NCBI RefSeq assembly: GCF_003268655.1
Contig: NZ_CP029642.1
Coordinates: forward strand, 1,550,001-1,614,000
Source of the DNA: Arthrobacter dokdonellae
GTDB lineage: Bacteria; Actinomycetota; Actinomycetes; Actinomycetales; Micrococcaceae
Direction: 5' to 3'
DNA: 64,000 bases
The notes beneath the pieces are model-generated. The model did not search any database. It was given only the letters and a program-made list of their open reading frames with translations, and had not been told where the DNA came from. The position numbers and the translations under genes are program-made. This document shows positions 6,189-15,033 of the stretch, one piece after another. Position 1 is the stretch's first letter. Every line of letters starts with the position of its first letter.

Positions 6189-8915
6189 ATGTCAAGCGTG
6201 TGGGGAGACGCTGCACCTCAACGCAACAATGGGGCGGAGCTGCGGTCTCGGCGAAGGGCCATGGGTGCCGAAGAGCGGCGCCGCTGGTCCTCATTGGTGC
6301 GGCAGGACACCCTGGACGCGGTCTTGGGAAACCTCCACGACGCCACGCTTCACGGAGTTGCCATCATCGGCCCGAGAGGCGTGGGTAAAACGATCCTTTC
6401 GCGCCGCGTCGAAGAGCGGATCCGCCCCCGCACACACGTGGTCCGCGTATTTGGCACCGGATCCGACACCGAGGTTCCTTACGGGGCCTTCAGCGTTCTC
6501 ATGGCACGGCTGGGCGACCATCAGCCCGATTCGCCCGCCGCAACCCTGCAGTGGCTGGTGGACCTGGTCAAAATGGAGGCGCTGGGACGGCCCACCGTTC
6601 TTGTCCTGGACGAACTCCCCGGCATTGACACGGCCAGCATGGGCGTCGTGATGCAACTGGTGCTCAGCGACGCGGCCAAACTGCTGGTCCTGGCCCGCAG
6701 CGCGTCCGATTTGCCCGATGACCTGGTGTGGATGGTCAAGGACGGGCTGATCGCCACGGAGCGGGTGGACGTCTTCACCAAGGGGGAGGTCCGCACCCTG
6801 CTCGCCAAGGCCCTCAAGGGAGCGGTGGCCGAGTCGGTGGTCTCTGCGCTGTACGCGTCCAGCGCCGGCAATCCGCAGGTGCTGCAGGCGCTGGTGAATG
6901 AGGACCTGAACACCGGGGCGCTGCGCCAGCACGGCGGCGTCTGGGTGCTGGCGGGTCCGAGGCTCGATGGCGCGGACACTGTTCTGGCGGACCTGGTCGA
7001 ATCCAGGATGGCACGCCTGCCCGAATCCGTGCGCGGCGGCGTGGAGAAGCTCGCACTCCTGCGCAGGGTACCCCTGTCCATGGCGATGCGGGCCCTCGGG
7101 CCGGAGGCCGTCTCGGAGCTGGAGGAACGGGGCTTGCTGACCATCCGGCCCGGCATCAACGGTGAAGCCTCGCTGGCCGAACCATATCTCGGCGAAACCC
7201 TGAGGAGCCGGCTCACTGCCAAGGAAAAGGCCCAGCGCTTCCATGAGATGTCCGGGGTGCTGGAGATGGAGCCGGACACGATGGACACGCAGCAGCTCCT
7301 GACCTTTGCCGCGTGGGTGAACGACGCCGGCATGGTCCTGAAGCCCGAGGCCGCCCTGGCTGCCGGAGAGGCGGCGTTGCGCTATTTTGAGCCACAGCTT
7401 GCCCTTTCTTGTTGCGCCCATATTCCCCACGGCCATGAGCGCGAGGTGCAGGCAGCACAGATTCACGGCCGGGCTTATTTCATGCTGGCCAACTACGCCA
7501 TGTCCGTCGACGCCCTTAATGCCGTCGCGCCGGATGTCCTTTCCGCCCTGCCGCTGCAGGAGTACGCTTCATGGGCCGCAGACCTGACAAGTTCCCTTCT
7601 ATGGGTGCCGGACGGCTACTCGCGGATTGAAGAGCTCCTGGCCGACGTCGAATGGCGGATTCAGCAGGCGTCCGGGGATGAAGACACGACGGCGGCACTG
7701 AAGTTGCTGATGTTGGCGCGCTTTGAATTTCAAGTTCACCGCGGGGAATTCGCGGAGGTGGCGGCGGACCTGGAAGCCGGCAGCAAGGACCCCCGTGACA
7801 GGGAATTCCGGCTCAACTGTTCCAGCCTGCTGGCTCTTGTCCTGGCCACCACGGGGCGGGAGATGGACGCCGTCGCACTTTCCGGGGCCATCACTGCCGA
7901 GGCCGAGGAATACGACCTGGCGCCGCGCATGGGCGACTGGCACCTGAGGGCCTTGGTCCTTGCCCTGACGTGGACGGGGCAGTGGAGGGCCTGCGAGTCG
8001 ATGATTAAGGATGCGGTGGACTATTCGTCCGGCCGGACGCAGCGGCGGGGCGGTGTCATGGAGCTGGCACTGGGGCTGACGTACGCGTATGCAGGCCGCG
8101 GGGCAGCGGCGGCGGATGTGCTGCTCGTGGCGGCGGCGCAGTTGGAAGTCCGCGACACCTACAACAGCCTGAAACTGGTGTATGCCGCGCTGGCATTCGT
8201 GTTTGCGCAAATCAATGACGTGCCCAGTGCGCGGCGCTATTTGGCGAAGGCGCAGGAAACCGAGCCCCTTACCCTGTGGGTCAACCGCTCCATGGCGGAG
8301 TTCTTTGAGCTGATGGCGCTGCGCTGGCTCGACGAGCCCACCGCCGCCGCCCAACTGGTGGCCAATGCTGAAATAGACACTGCCAAGGGCCGCTTCACCA
8401 CAGCCTCCATGGACCTCTTTGGAGCCACCACCCACGGCAATAACGAACAATACAGGCTCCTGGAGGAGACCTCGCTCAAGCGCCAGGGACCCATGGCCGC
8501 CGTCAGTGTTGCGCTGGCCCGCGCACACCGGAAAGGCAGCGCTGCCCTGGCCCTCCAGGCGGCGGAAGGCGCACACGACCTGGAGCTTGCCGCCGTTGAG
8601 TCGCGCTGCGCCGTCGTTGCCCTGGACCTGGCCCGGAACGCCGGTGAAGCGCGGCTGGCCCGGGAGGCACAACACAGACTCGACCTGCTCATGCCGCAGG
8701 TGCCCGTGCTGCCGGTGGTTCCCCACCACGCCGCGGTACCCCTGACCACGCGGGAACGGCAGGTCGCTGCCCTGGCCGTCCGCGGCATGGCCAACCGGGA
8801 GATTGCGTCCACCATTGGCGTCTCCATCCGCACAGTGGAAGGGCACCTGTATCAGGTGTTTGCGAAGATGGGCATTACTTCACGGTCCGAACTTGAGCAG
8901 GGGATGGATTGGTGA
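6189..8915 (+). CDS. Large ATP-binding LuxR-family regulator (LAL/MalT-like), intact P-loop
   Basis: Predicted STAND-type transcription regulator of 908 residues. The ATG at 6189 is preferred over the TTG at 6183 because AAGGGG lies 10 nt upstream. The P-loop GPRGVGKT (about 61-68) and Walker B VLVLDEL (about 139-145) are intact. A long helical, TPR-like middle part follows. The C-terminal LuxR helix-turn-helix (about 852-908) contains LTTRERQVAALAVRGMANRE and IRTVEGHLYQVFAKM. Proteins of this type often control neighbouring catabolic, antibiotic or surface-polymer genes. It overlaps the next regulator by 4 bp, and the exopolysaccharide operon begins just after that one, so control of this operon is a reasonable inference. 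Confidence 0.88.
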   Translation: MSSVWGDAAPQRNNGAELRSRRRAMGAEERRRWSSLVRQDTLDAVLGNLHDATLHGVAIIGPRGVGKTILSRRVEERIRPRTHVVRVFGTGSDTEVPYGAFSVLMARLGDHQPDSPAATLQWLVDLVKMEALGRPTVLVLDELPGIDTASMGVVMQLVLSDAAKLLVLARSASDLPDDLVWMVKDGLIATERVDVFTKGEVRTLLAKALKGAVAESVVSALYASSAGNPQVLQALVNEDLNTGALRQHGGVWVLAGPRLDGADTVLADLVESRMARLPESVRGGVEKLALLRRVPLSMAMRALGPEAVSELEERGLLTIRPGINGEASLAEPYLGETLRSRLTAKEKAQRFHEMSGVLEMEPDTMDTQQLLTFAAWVNDAGMVLKPEAALAAGEAALRYFEPQLALSCCAHIPHGHEREVQAAQIHGRAYFMLANYAMSVDALNAVAPDVLSALPLQEYASWAADLTSSLLWVPDGYSRIEELLADVEWRIQQASGDEDTTAALKLLMLARFEFQVHRGEFAEVAADLEAGSKDPRDREFRLNCSSLLALVLATTGREMDAVALSGAITAEAEEYDLAPRMGDWHLRALVLALTWTGQWRACESMIKDAVDYSSGRTQRRGGVMELALGLTYAYAGRGAAAADVLLVAAAQLEVRDTYNSLKLVYAALAFVFAQINDVPSARRYLAKAQETEPLTLWVNRSMAEFFELMALRWLDEPTAAAQLVANAEIDTAKGRFTTASMDLFGATTHGNNEQYRLLEETSLKRQGPMAAVSVALARAHRKGSAALALQAAEGAHDLELAAVESRCAVVALDLARNAGEARLAREAQHRLDLLMPQVPVLPVVPHHAAVPLTTRERQVAALAVRGMANREIASTIGVSIRTVEGHLYQVFAKMGITSRSELEQGMDW

Positions 8916-11776
8916 CGGGCCCCACGGGTCCGCCGGAGCAGCCGTGGGAATTGCACAAGCCGCCATTCTGCCGTGCCAACGAACTGGCGGACATCGTCTC
9001 GGCCATCCGCTCCGAGGGGTGCCGGGCTGTCTTCGTCACCTCGGACAACGGCTTCGGGGCGTCGACCATCCTGCGTGAATTGACGGAAGCCGCACAGGAG
9101 CACGTGCCCGTCCTGACCGTTCACGGTTCGCAGTCGCTGGCGAAGATCCCGTTTGGCGTCATGGCGCCTTACCTGTCCGCGGCCGGAACCGAGGGCGCGA
9201 GTATCCGCATGGACGTGTTGCGGGCCGTGCTGGATGAACTTCGGCTCAGGCAGGAAGCCCTTGACGACGGCAGGGAAGGCCCGGCCCACGACGGCACGGA
9301 AGGCCCCGCCCACCCCGGCCCGGAAAGCCCGGCCCACCCCGATCCGGCCGGGAAGGCTGCCATCCCCGCAGCGGATGACGGCCACTACGTCGTGCAGGAC
9401 CTGCCCCTCATGGTGGTCGATGACGCCCATTCCATGGACACGGCCACGGCCGAGCTGATCGTGAGCCTCGTCAGGTCCGGGATTGTGAACCTGGTGGCTT
9501 CCCATTCAAGCAGGCACGGCCTGCCCGATCCGCTGCCAAAGTTGTGGGCCACAGGCATGGCGGAAAACATTGTGCTGCGCCCCCTGGACCAGGCACAGGC
9601 ACGTGACTTTTGCGAGACCATGCTGGGAGGGCCGGTCCTTGAGTCGACGGGATGGCACTTTTGGTCGGCATCCGGCGGCAACCCGCTGTTCCTCCAGATG
9701 CTGGTGACACAGGCCGTGCAAAGGCGTACCCTCACGAAGCGCTGGGGCGTCTGGGTTGCCGACCCGACCACGCCCGTCCATGGGAATGACCTGAAACAAG
9801 CCGTCCGCAGCCAACTCCGGGACCTTTCCGAAGCGGGCTCCGAAGCGCTTAACCTCATCGCTCTCTCTGAGCCGGTGGAGGATTCCTCCATCGAGGAGCT
9901 CGTTGGCACCGCAGCCCTTCGCGAACTCCTGGACTGGCGCCTGGTCCGCTACGGCCCGCGACCCTCCCGGCTCCTCCGGCTTGCCAACCCCATCTACGGG
10001 GAGGTGGTGCGGGAAATGGTGTCAGTGACCCAGAGCCGCCTGCTCCACGAACGACTGATTGGCCGGCTCGGCAATGATCCAGCCAATAAGGAAGGCCTGC
10101 TGCGCCGCGTGGTGTGGGCGGTTGAAATCGGCGTGGACGTCCCCGATGAAAGGCTGCTTGCGGTCGCCGTCCTCGCCAGCAGGATGTACCAGTCCAACAC
10201 AGCCCTGGAGCTGGCCAATTTGGTCGGGGGCAAGGAGTTCCGACTGCGGGCGGACATGGTGCGGGCCCGCGCCCACTACAACCTGGGCAACTACCAGCGC
10301 GCACTGTCCATCGTGGATTCGGTGGTGCAGGACGCCGGAAACCTGCCTGACCTGCTGTTTGGCACCTTGTTGCGCGCAACCACCAGATCGGCGTTGGGCA
10401 TGCCCGTTGAGTCGCTCGAAGCGGACGCCGCCGTGCTGCGCAGAAGGGGTGTGGAACTGGCCCGCTCGCATCCCGGGGAGGCGGAGTCCATTCATGCCCT
10501 CAGCGAGTCCGGAGCGCTGCTGGTTGATCTGATGGCACTCTCGCGCCGGGGCCGCTTTTCGGCGATGGCGTGTCCGATCGCCCTGCTGACCGAAGTTGAC
10601 GGCCTCTCTGATCCCATGGCCCGGCTTTTCCGGGCCATGGCCTTGACCATGGAATCCGAGCGGCTTAGCGCACAGGGTTTTCCGGAACAGGGGATGGCCC
10701 GGGCCCGGGAAGCCTATGCCATTGAACATTCGGAGGAGAACGATGTCTTTTTCCTGCCGGAATCCATCCTGTTGCGTCATCTGGCCGCGGCCGTGTGCTG
10801 CGGGGACTGGCAGGGGGCCGCCAACGTGATGGCGGAATTCTCCCTCGAGGCCGGTCCGGTGGTCTTCTCCTTCGGCGGCGGCGCCGACGTGGTGCGCGGC
10901 ATGGTGTTTCTGCGCGGCGGCAAGGCCGCGGACGCCCTGCCGGTCCTGCTCGCCGGCATCGACGCCCTCCGGATCAGCGACTCCCAGCAGCTGCTGGGTT
11001 TTTGCACCGCCATGGCTGCCTACGCCGCCGCGAGGCTGGGCAAGGTGGAGCTGGCCCGGCGGCTGGTGGATGACCACGTGGAAGGCGCCGGGATGTTTGT
11101 GGTGCTCTCCCACGAACGCGCGTACATGGCGGCGGCACAGTTCTTGTTGAGGCACGACGCCGGGACCCCCGTCGAGCTGGTTGCCCTCGCCGACTCTGCG
11201 CTCGCCGAGGGCTCCACCACCCTGGAGCTGAATGCCCTGGCCATGGCCCTGGAGCTGGGGGATGAAGGCGTCGTCCCCAGACTTGCGCGCGTGGCGGCCC
11301 GCGTGGAGGGCCAATGGGCCCGGGCCCTGCGCCAGTATGCCGAGGCGCTCGGGGCCCAGGACGGAGAGCGCTTGTCCGTGGCTGGCGAGGCACTGGGCGC
11401 GGCGGGCATGTTCGGCCTCGCGGAGAGAGCCCTGCAACGCTCTGTTGCGCTGTTGGGGGAGAGCGAATCACTCGAGGCGGTGCGCAGTGCGCGCTCCAGC
11501 CTGCGCAAGGCGGCGGACGGGATGGGTGTGGAGACGCCCGGCATGGTGCGGCCTGCCAAGGCGGCGGACACGCGGCCACCGACGGGCCGGCTGACACGCC
11601 GCGAAATGGAAATCTCCACCATGGCAGCCGCGGGACGCACAGACCGTGAGATCGCGCAGCAACTCATGCTGTCCCTCCGCACCGTCGAGGGCCACCTTTA
11701 CCGCGCCTACGCCAAATTGGGAATTTCAGGCCGCGAGGAACTGGCCGGCGTCATTTCCGGCACTGCCACCGAGTAA
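8912..11776 (+). CDS. Second LAL/LuxR-family regulator with degenerate P-loop
   Basis: Protein of 954 residues. The GTG at 8912 shares GTGA with the stop of the first regulator and has AGGGGA 7 nt upstream, so translation is probably coupled. The layout is as in its neighbour: N-terminal NTPase-like part, long helical region, and C-terminal LuxR helix-turn-helix (about 894-954: LTRREMEISTMAAAGRTDRE, LRTVEGHLYRAYAKL). The P-loop position reads SDNGFGAST at about 44-52, so the first glycine and the lysine are replaced (Ser, Ala). The Walker B-like LMVVDDAH is kept. Between them an insert of three 8-residue repeats (about 119-143, EGPAH type) is encoded by a 24-bp minisatellite. It may be an ATP-independent partner of the first regulator. 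Confidence 0.85.
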   Translation: MTGPTGPPEQPWELHKPPFCRANELADIVSAIRSEGCRAVFVTSDNGFGASTILRELTEAAQEHVPVLTVHGSQSLAKIPFGVMAPYLSAAGTEGASIRMDVLRAVLDELRLRQEALDDGREGPAHDGTEGPAHPGPESPAHPDPAGKAAIPAADDGHYVVQDLPLMVVDDAHSMDTATAELIVSLVRSGIVNLVASHSSRHGLPDPLPKLWATGMAENIVLRPLDQAQARDFCETMLGGPVLESTGWHFWSASGGNPLFLQMLVTQAVQRRTLTKRWGVWVADPTTPVHGNDLKQAVRSQLRDLSEAGSEALNLIALSEPVEDSSIEELVGTAALRELLDWRLVRYGPRPSRLLRLANPIYGEVVREMVSVTQSRLLHERLIGRLGNDPANKEGLLRRVVWAVEIGVDVPDERLLAVAVLASRMYQSNTALELANLVGGKEFRLRADMVRARAHYNLGNYQRALSIVDSVVQDAGNLPDLLFGTLLRATTRSALGMPVESLEADAAVLRRRGVELARSHPGEAESIHALSESGALLVDLMALSRRGRFSAMACPIALLTEVDGLSDPMARLFRAMALTMESERLSAQGFPEQGMARAREAYAIEHSEENDVFFLPESILLRHLAAAVCCGDWQGAANVMAEFSLEAGPVVFSFGGGADVVRGMVFLRGGKAADALPVLLAGIDALRISDSQQLLGFCTAMAAYAAARLGKVELARRLVDDHVEGAGMFVVLSHERAYMAAAQFLLRHDAGTPVELVALADSALAEGSTTLELNALAMALELGDEGVVPRLARVAARVEGQWARALRQYAEALGAQDGERLSVAGEALGAAGMFGLAERALQRSVALLGESESLEAVRSARSSLRKAADGMGVETPGMVRPAKAADTRPPTGRLTRREMEISTMAAAGRTDREIAQQLMLSLRTVEGHLYRAYAKLGISGREELAGVISGTATE
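9269..9340 (+). repeat. 24-bp minisatellite inside the second regulator gene (3 copies)
   Basis: Three head-to-tail 24-bp units (9269-9292, 9293-9316, 9317-9340), each coding for an 8-residue Gly/Glu/Pro/His unit such as REGPAHDG. Units differ by a few substitutions. Being a multiple of three, copy-number change would keep the frame. Confidence 0.85.
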
Positions 11777-11783
11777 CCGGGGC

Positions 11784-11825
11784 AGGTAGTGCCCGAGTAC
11801 TACCTAAGTAGTACCGCGCTACTTG
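11784..11825. promoter_or_regulatory. Cluster of AAGTAGT-type sites upstream of the exopolysaccharide operon
   Basis: AGGTAGTGCC (11784-11793) and AAGTAGTACC (11806-11815) are direct repeats 22 bp apart. CTACTTG (11819-11825) is an inverted partial copy. GTACTAC (11797-11803) and GTAGTAC (11808-11814) form a perfect inverted repeat within the cluster. It starts 8 bp after the second LAL regulator. The same type of site recurs at 38843-38890. Confidence 0.6.
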
Positions 11826-11933
11826 TGCCGGCGGACCTTCAATAGACGAGTATCCACCACTCGTGTGGAACATACATGGCTCGACTTGAATGGGAGACAG
11901 CAATCAAAGGTCTCACACAAAGAAGGTCTCTCC

Positions 11934-12305
11934 ATGGTCGGATCGCAGTCAACGTTGGCCGAACGGGTCTTCCTTGGCGCGGGCGTTCCGGAGGTAACAG
12001 GTGCACTGCCTGCCCCCCGGACACCCACCAAGTCCTTGACCGGCAACGCTGAGTCCTTCGGAATCGCATGCCCATCCACGGGCCGGTTCCTTCCTGCCGG
12101 AATCCGGCATGGGGGCGCATCGGCAATCTTGCCGCTGCCCCGGTTGCTCACCCTGCCTGATGCCTGGCATCAGGCTCCACATTCGGAGCCGGCGGCGGAT
12201 AAGCCTTCTGAGACCAAGGCTTTCCCCCAGCCGTCGTCGGCTCCCCTTACTTGCAGACCATACGGGAACGTTCCGGCACTGAGCACGGGAGCGAGGACCC
12301 AGTGA
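11934..12305 (+). CDS. Possible small upstream gene overlapping the sugar transferase start
   Basis: Open frame of 123 codons with a good AGAAGG 7 nt before the ATG. Its TGA at 12303-12305 overlaps the GTG start at 12302, the same GTGA coupling seen at real junctions nearby. The predicted product is rich in Pro, Ser, Ala and Gly, has no recognisable domain, signal peptide or membrane segment, and contains a perfect 21-nt DNA palindrome (12155-12175). It could be a translated leader or just an open stretch of 5' untranslated RNA. I do not recognise it. Confidence 0.3.
   Translation: MVGSQSTLAERVFLGAGVPEVTGALPAPRTPTKSLTGNAESFGIACPSTGRFLPAGIRHGGASAILPLPRLLTLPDAWHQAPHSEPAADKPSETKAFPQPSSAPLTCRPYGNVPALSTGARTQ
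12155..12175. repeat. Perfect 21-nt palindrome in the operon leader
   Basis: GCCTGATGCC (12155-12164), a central T, and GGCATCAGGC (12166-12175). As RNA this would fold into an 8-pair hairpin with a 5-nt loop. A smaller hairpin GGCA-atct-TGCC lies just upstream at 12122-12133. No T-run follows. Confidence 0.7.
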
Positions 12306-13879
12306 GTGATCTCAAGAGCAGCGCCGTGGTAGGCGAACCGGCGTCCGCACCGTTCCTTTATGACGCAGGTCCGGCGGTTGAAAGCACGAACCGCCCCAAG
12401 CACACCGCCTGGGACGCGGAGACGCTTCGCGAACCGTCTCCCTCCGGGAAATCCCGTGCCGGCTGGCCGGTGTTGTATGCCCGCAGGCTTGCCTTGACGG
12501 ATCTGGCAGTCTCCCTCGCGGCGGTCGCAGCAGCCTACTTTGGACGTTTCGGACTGGACAATGCGAACGTCGCCAACCAGGTACCGCCCTACGAGTATGT
12601 CGGCATCAGCCTCCTGATCCTCATCCTGTGGAACGCGGACCTGGCATTGTTCCGGACCCGTGAACGCCAGGCGCTCGGCGCCGGCGCCACGGAATACAAG
12701 CGCGTCCTGACGTCAACCCTCCGGGCCTTTGGACTGCTCGCCATCATCATGGTGGTTTTCCAACTGGACATAGTCCGCGGCTTCTTCGCGATGGCGCTGC
12801 CCCTCGGGATGGTCCTGTTGGTCGCGGACCGCTGGTTGTGGCGCCGCTGGATCGCGCGACGGCGCGCTGCCGGCAGCTACCTTTCCAATGCCGTGGTCCT
12901 TGGCTCCACGGACGACGTCCGCTACGTCATTTCCCAACTCCAGGCAAATCCGTCCACCGGCTTCCGCGTCGCCGGCGTCGCAGTGTCGTCCCTGGACCTG
13001 GACACGGAGATCGATCCTTCGTGGTACCGGGTGCCCGTGCAATCGAACATGGCGGACATCGCCAGGGTGGTGCGTCGTTCCAGGGCCGACGCCGTCATTG
13101 TGGCCGGCAATCTGCCCGGCGGTCCCCAGACCATCCAGGAACTTGGCTGGCGGCTGGGCGATCTCGCCACGGAACTTGTCCTCGCCTCGAGCCTGACGAA
13201 CGTGGCCGGGCCCCGCGTCCATTTTCGCCCAGTGGAAGGACTCCCACTCATGCACGTGGAGATGCCCCGGTATTCAGGGGGAAAGCACGTTTACAAGCGG
13301 GCCGCCGACGTGGTCCTTTCCTCCATGGCCCTGGCGGTGCTGACTCCATTGTTGCTGGTGCTGGGCCTCATTGTCCGTCTCGACAGCCACGGACCGGCAC
13401 TGTTCCGCCAGGAGCGGATTGGGCGGAACGGGGAATCGTTCAGGATGCTCAAGTTCCGCTCCATGGTGGTCGACGCCGACGCGCAGGTTGCGGCGTTGGC
13501 CGGCAGCAACGAAGGCGCCGGGGTGCTCTTCAAAATGGCGAACGATCCGCGCGTGACAAAGTGCGGCCGCTGGATGCGCAAGTTCTCCCTCGATGAACTT
13601 CCCCAGTTCTGGAACGTCCTGGTCGGCCACATGAGCCTGGTGGGGCCCCGGCCGCCATTGGCCAGGGAAGTGGCGCAGTACCGCGCGCCGGCCCACCGCC
13701 GCCTCCTGATCAAACCGGGCATTACGGGGCTGTGGCAAATCAACGGACGCTCCAACCTGGCCTGGGATGAGGCTGTCCGGCTGGACCTCTACTACGTGGA
13801 GAACTGGTCGCTGACGGGCGATCTCATCATCCTGTGGCGCACGGCCAAGGCCGTTTATGCCCCGGAGGGCGCGTATTAG
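12302..13879 (+). CDS. Polyprenyl-phosphate sugar-phosphate transferase (exopolysaccharide initiating enzyme)
   Basis: First committed enzyme of repeat-unit assembly: transfers a sugar-1-phosphate from a nucleotide sugar to undecaprenyl phosphate at the membrane. Start GTG at 12302 (525 residues) is chosen for GAGGA 5-6 nt upstream. The N-terminal half has several hydrophobic segments (from about residue 60 to 180) and a soluble Rossmann-like stretch. The C-terminal bacterial sugar-transferase domain (about 331-523) has KRAADVVLSSMAL, FRQERIGRNG, FRMLKFRSM, RKFSLDELPQFWNVL and LVGPRPPL, all typical for the WbaP/CpsE/EpsL class. Which sugar is used cannot be read from sequence. It heads the long operon. 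Confidence 0.92.
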   Translation: MSDLKSSAVVGEPASAPFLYDAGPAVESTNRPKHTAWDAETLREPSPSGKSRAGWPVLYARRLALTDLAVSLAAVAAAYFGRFGLDNANVANQVPPYEYVGISLLILILWNADLALFRTRERQALGAGATEYKRVLTSTLRAFGLLAIIMVVFQLDIVRGFFAMALPLGMVLLVADRWLWRRWIARRRAAGSYLSNAVVLGSTDDVRYVISQLQANPSTGFRVAGVAVSSLDLDTEIDPSWYRVPVQSNMADIARVVRRSRADAVIVAGNLPGGPQTIQELGWRLGDLATELVLASSLTNVAGPRVHFRPVEGLPLMHVEMPRYSGGKHVYKRAADVVLSSMALAVLTPLLLVLGLIVRLDSHGPALFRQERIGRNGESFRMLKFRSMVVDADAQVAALAGSNEGAGVLFKMANDPRVTKCGRWMRKFSLDELPQFWNVLVGHMSLVGPRPPLAREVAQYRAPAHRRLLIKPGITGLWQINGRSNLAWDEAVRLDLYYVENWSLTGDLIILWRTAKAVYAPEGAY

Positions 13880-13917
13880 GCTGCGTCCTCCGCCCACAGC
13901 ATTTACAGACAAGAGAA

Positions 13918-15033
13918 ATGGATAGCGTCATGGTCTCAAGCCCAAATTCCCTGCCACAGCCGCGGCCGGACGGTACTCGCCTGAAGGCCGCCGTTATCGG
14001 CGCGGGCTACTGGGGCCCAAACCTGGCCCGGAATTTCAAGGCCGGTCCGGATTGGGAACTCGCCGCAATTGTCGACATGGACCTGTCCCGGGCCCGGGCG
14101 ATCGCCGGCCCGCTCGGGGATGTTCCGGTATTTTCCAGCCTGGCTGAACTGCTCGCCTCGACCGATGTCGACGCGGTCGCCATCGCCACGCCGGCCCGCA
14201 CCCACCACCTCGTGGCGCTGCAGGCGTTGGAAGCCGGCAAGCACGTGCTTGTCGAGAAGCCGCTGGCCGCCAGCCGCGAGCTGGGCCTGGAAATGGTGGA
14301 GCTGGCAGCGTCCCGCAGGCTGACCCTCATGGCCGACCACACGTACTGCTACACGCCGGCCGCGATCAAGATCCGCCAACTCATTGCCGACGGCGAACTG
14401 GGCGAGATTCTCTTCATCGATTCCGTGCGGATCAACCTTGGCCTGGTCCAGCCGGACGTGGATGTCTTTTGGGACCTGGCACCGCACGACCTTTCCGTCA
14501 TCGATTTCATCATGCCCGAAGGATTGCGCCCGGAGACCGTGGCCGCACACGGCGCGGACCCGCTGGGCACGGGCAAGTCCTGCGTGGGCCACCTGACGTT
14601 CGCGCTCCCCAACAACGCCATGGCCCACATCAATGTCAATTGGCTCAGCCCCACCAAGATCCGCCAGATGGTCATTGGCGGTTCCAAGCGGACCCTGGTC
14701 TGGGACGACCTCAACCCGCAACAGCGGCTGAGCATCTATGACCGGGGCGTCAATTTTGAGAAGGCCACCACCACGGCAGCCCAGCGCAAGGCCCAGGCAA
14801 TTTCGTACCGGCTGGGCGACACTTGGTCGCCGGCACTGCCGGAAAAGGAAGCACTGGGTCAGATGGTGGCCGAATTTGCCGCCAGCATCAGGGAAGGACG
14901 CCCCTCACGGACCAGCGGGGCCGCCGGACTGCGCGTGCTCAATGTCCTGGAAGCGGCCAGCCGGAGCCTGGAAAACGGTGGCGAACAAAGTTTTGTTGCA
15001 GACGGCAACGTTCAACTGGAGGGAACACGATGA
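13918..15033 (+). CDS. Gfo/Idh/MocA-family sugar-nucleotide oxidoreductase (WlbA/WbpB-like)
   Basis: NAD(P)-dependent dehydrogenase of 371 residues; an alternative ATG at 13930 is possible. The N-terminal Rossmann domain has VIGAGYWGPNLARNF, and the family signature HVLVEKPLA falls near 109-117. The C-terminal alpha/beta domain contains EILFIDSVR and a HDLSVIDF segment. Relatives such as WlbA/WbpB oxidise C3 of a UDP-sugar so that a DegT enzyme can add an amino group there. That role is supported here by the two DegT genes downstream but remains an inference. Its stop overlaps the next start (ATGA). Confidence 0.85.
   Translation: MDSVMVSSPNSLPQPRPDGTRLKAAVIGAGYWGPNLARNFKAGPDWELAAIVDMDLSRARAIAGPLGDVPVFSSLAELLASTDVDAVAIATPARTHHLVALQALEAGKHVLVEKPLAASRELGLEMVELAASRRLTLMADHTYCYTPAAIKIRQLIADGELGEILFIDSVRINLGLVQPDVDVFWDLAPHDLSVIDFIMPEGLRPETVAAHGADPLGTGKSCVGHLTFALPNNAMAHINVNWLSPTKIRQMVIGGSKRTLVWDDLNPQQRLSIYDRGVNFEKATTTAAQRKAQAISYRLGDTWSPALPEKEALGQMVAEFAASIREGRPSRTSGAAGLRVLNVLEAASRSLENGGEQSFVADGNVQLEGTR

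Noticed and set aside
12251..12301. Upstream ATG as start of the sugar transferase
   Set aside because: No ribosome site precedes it, while GAGGA stands 5-6 nt before the GTG at 12302.
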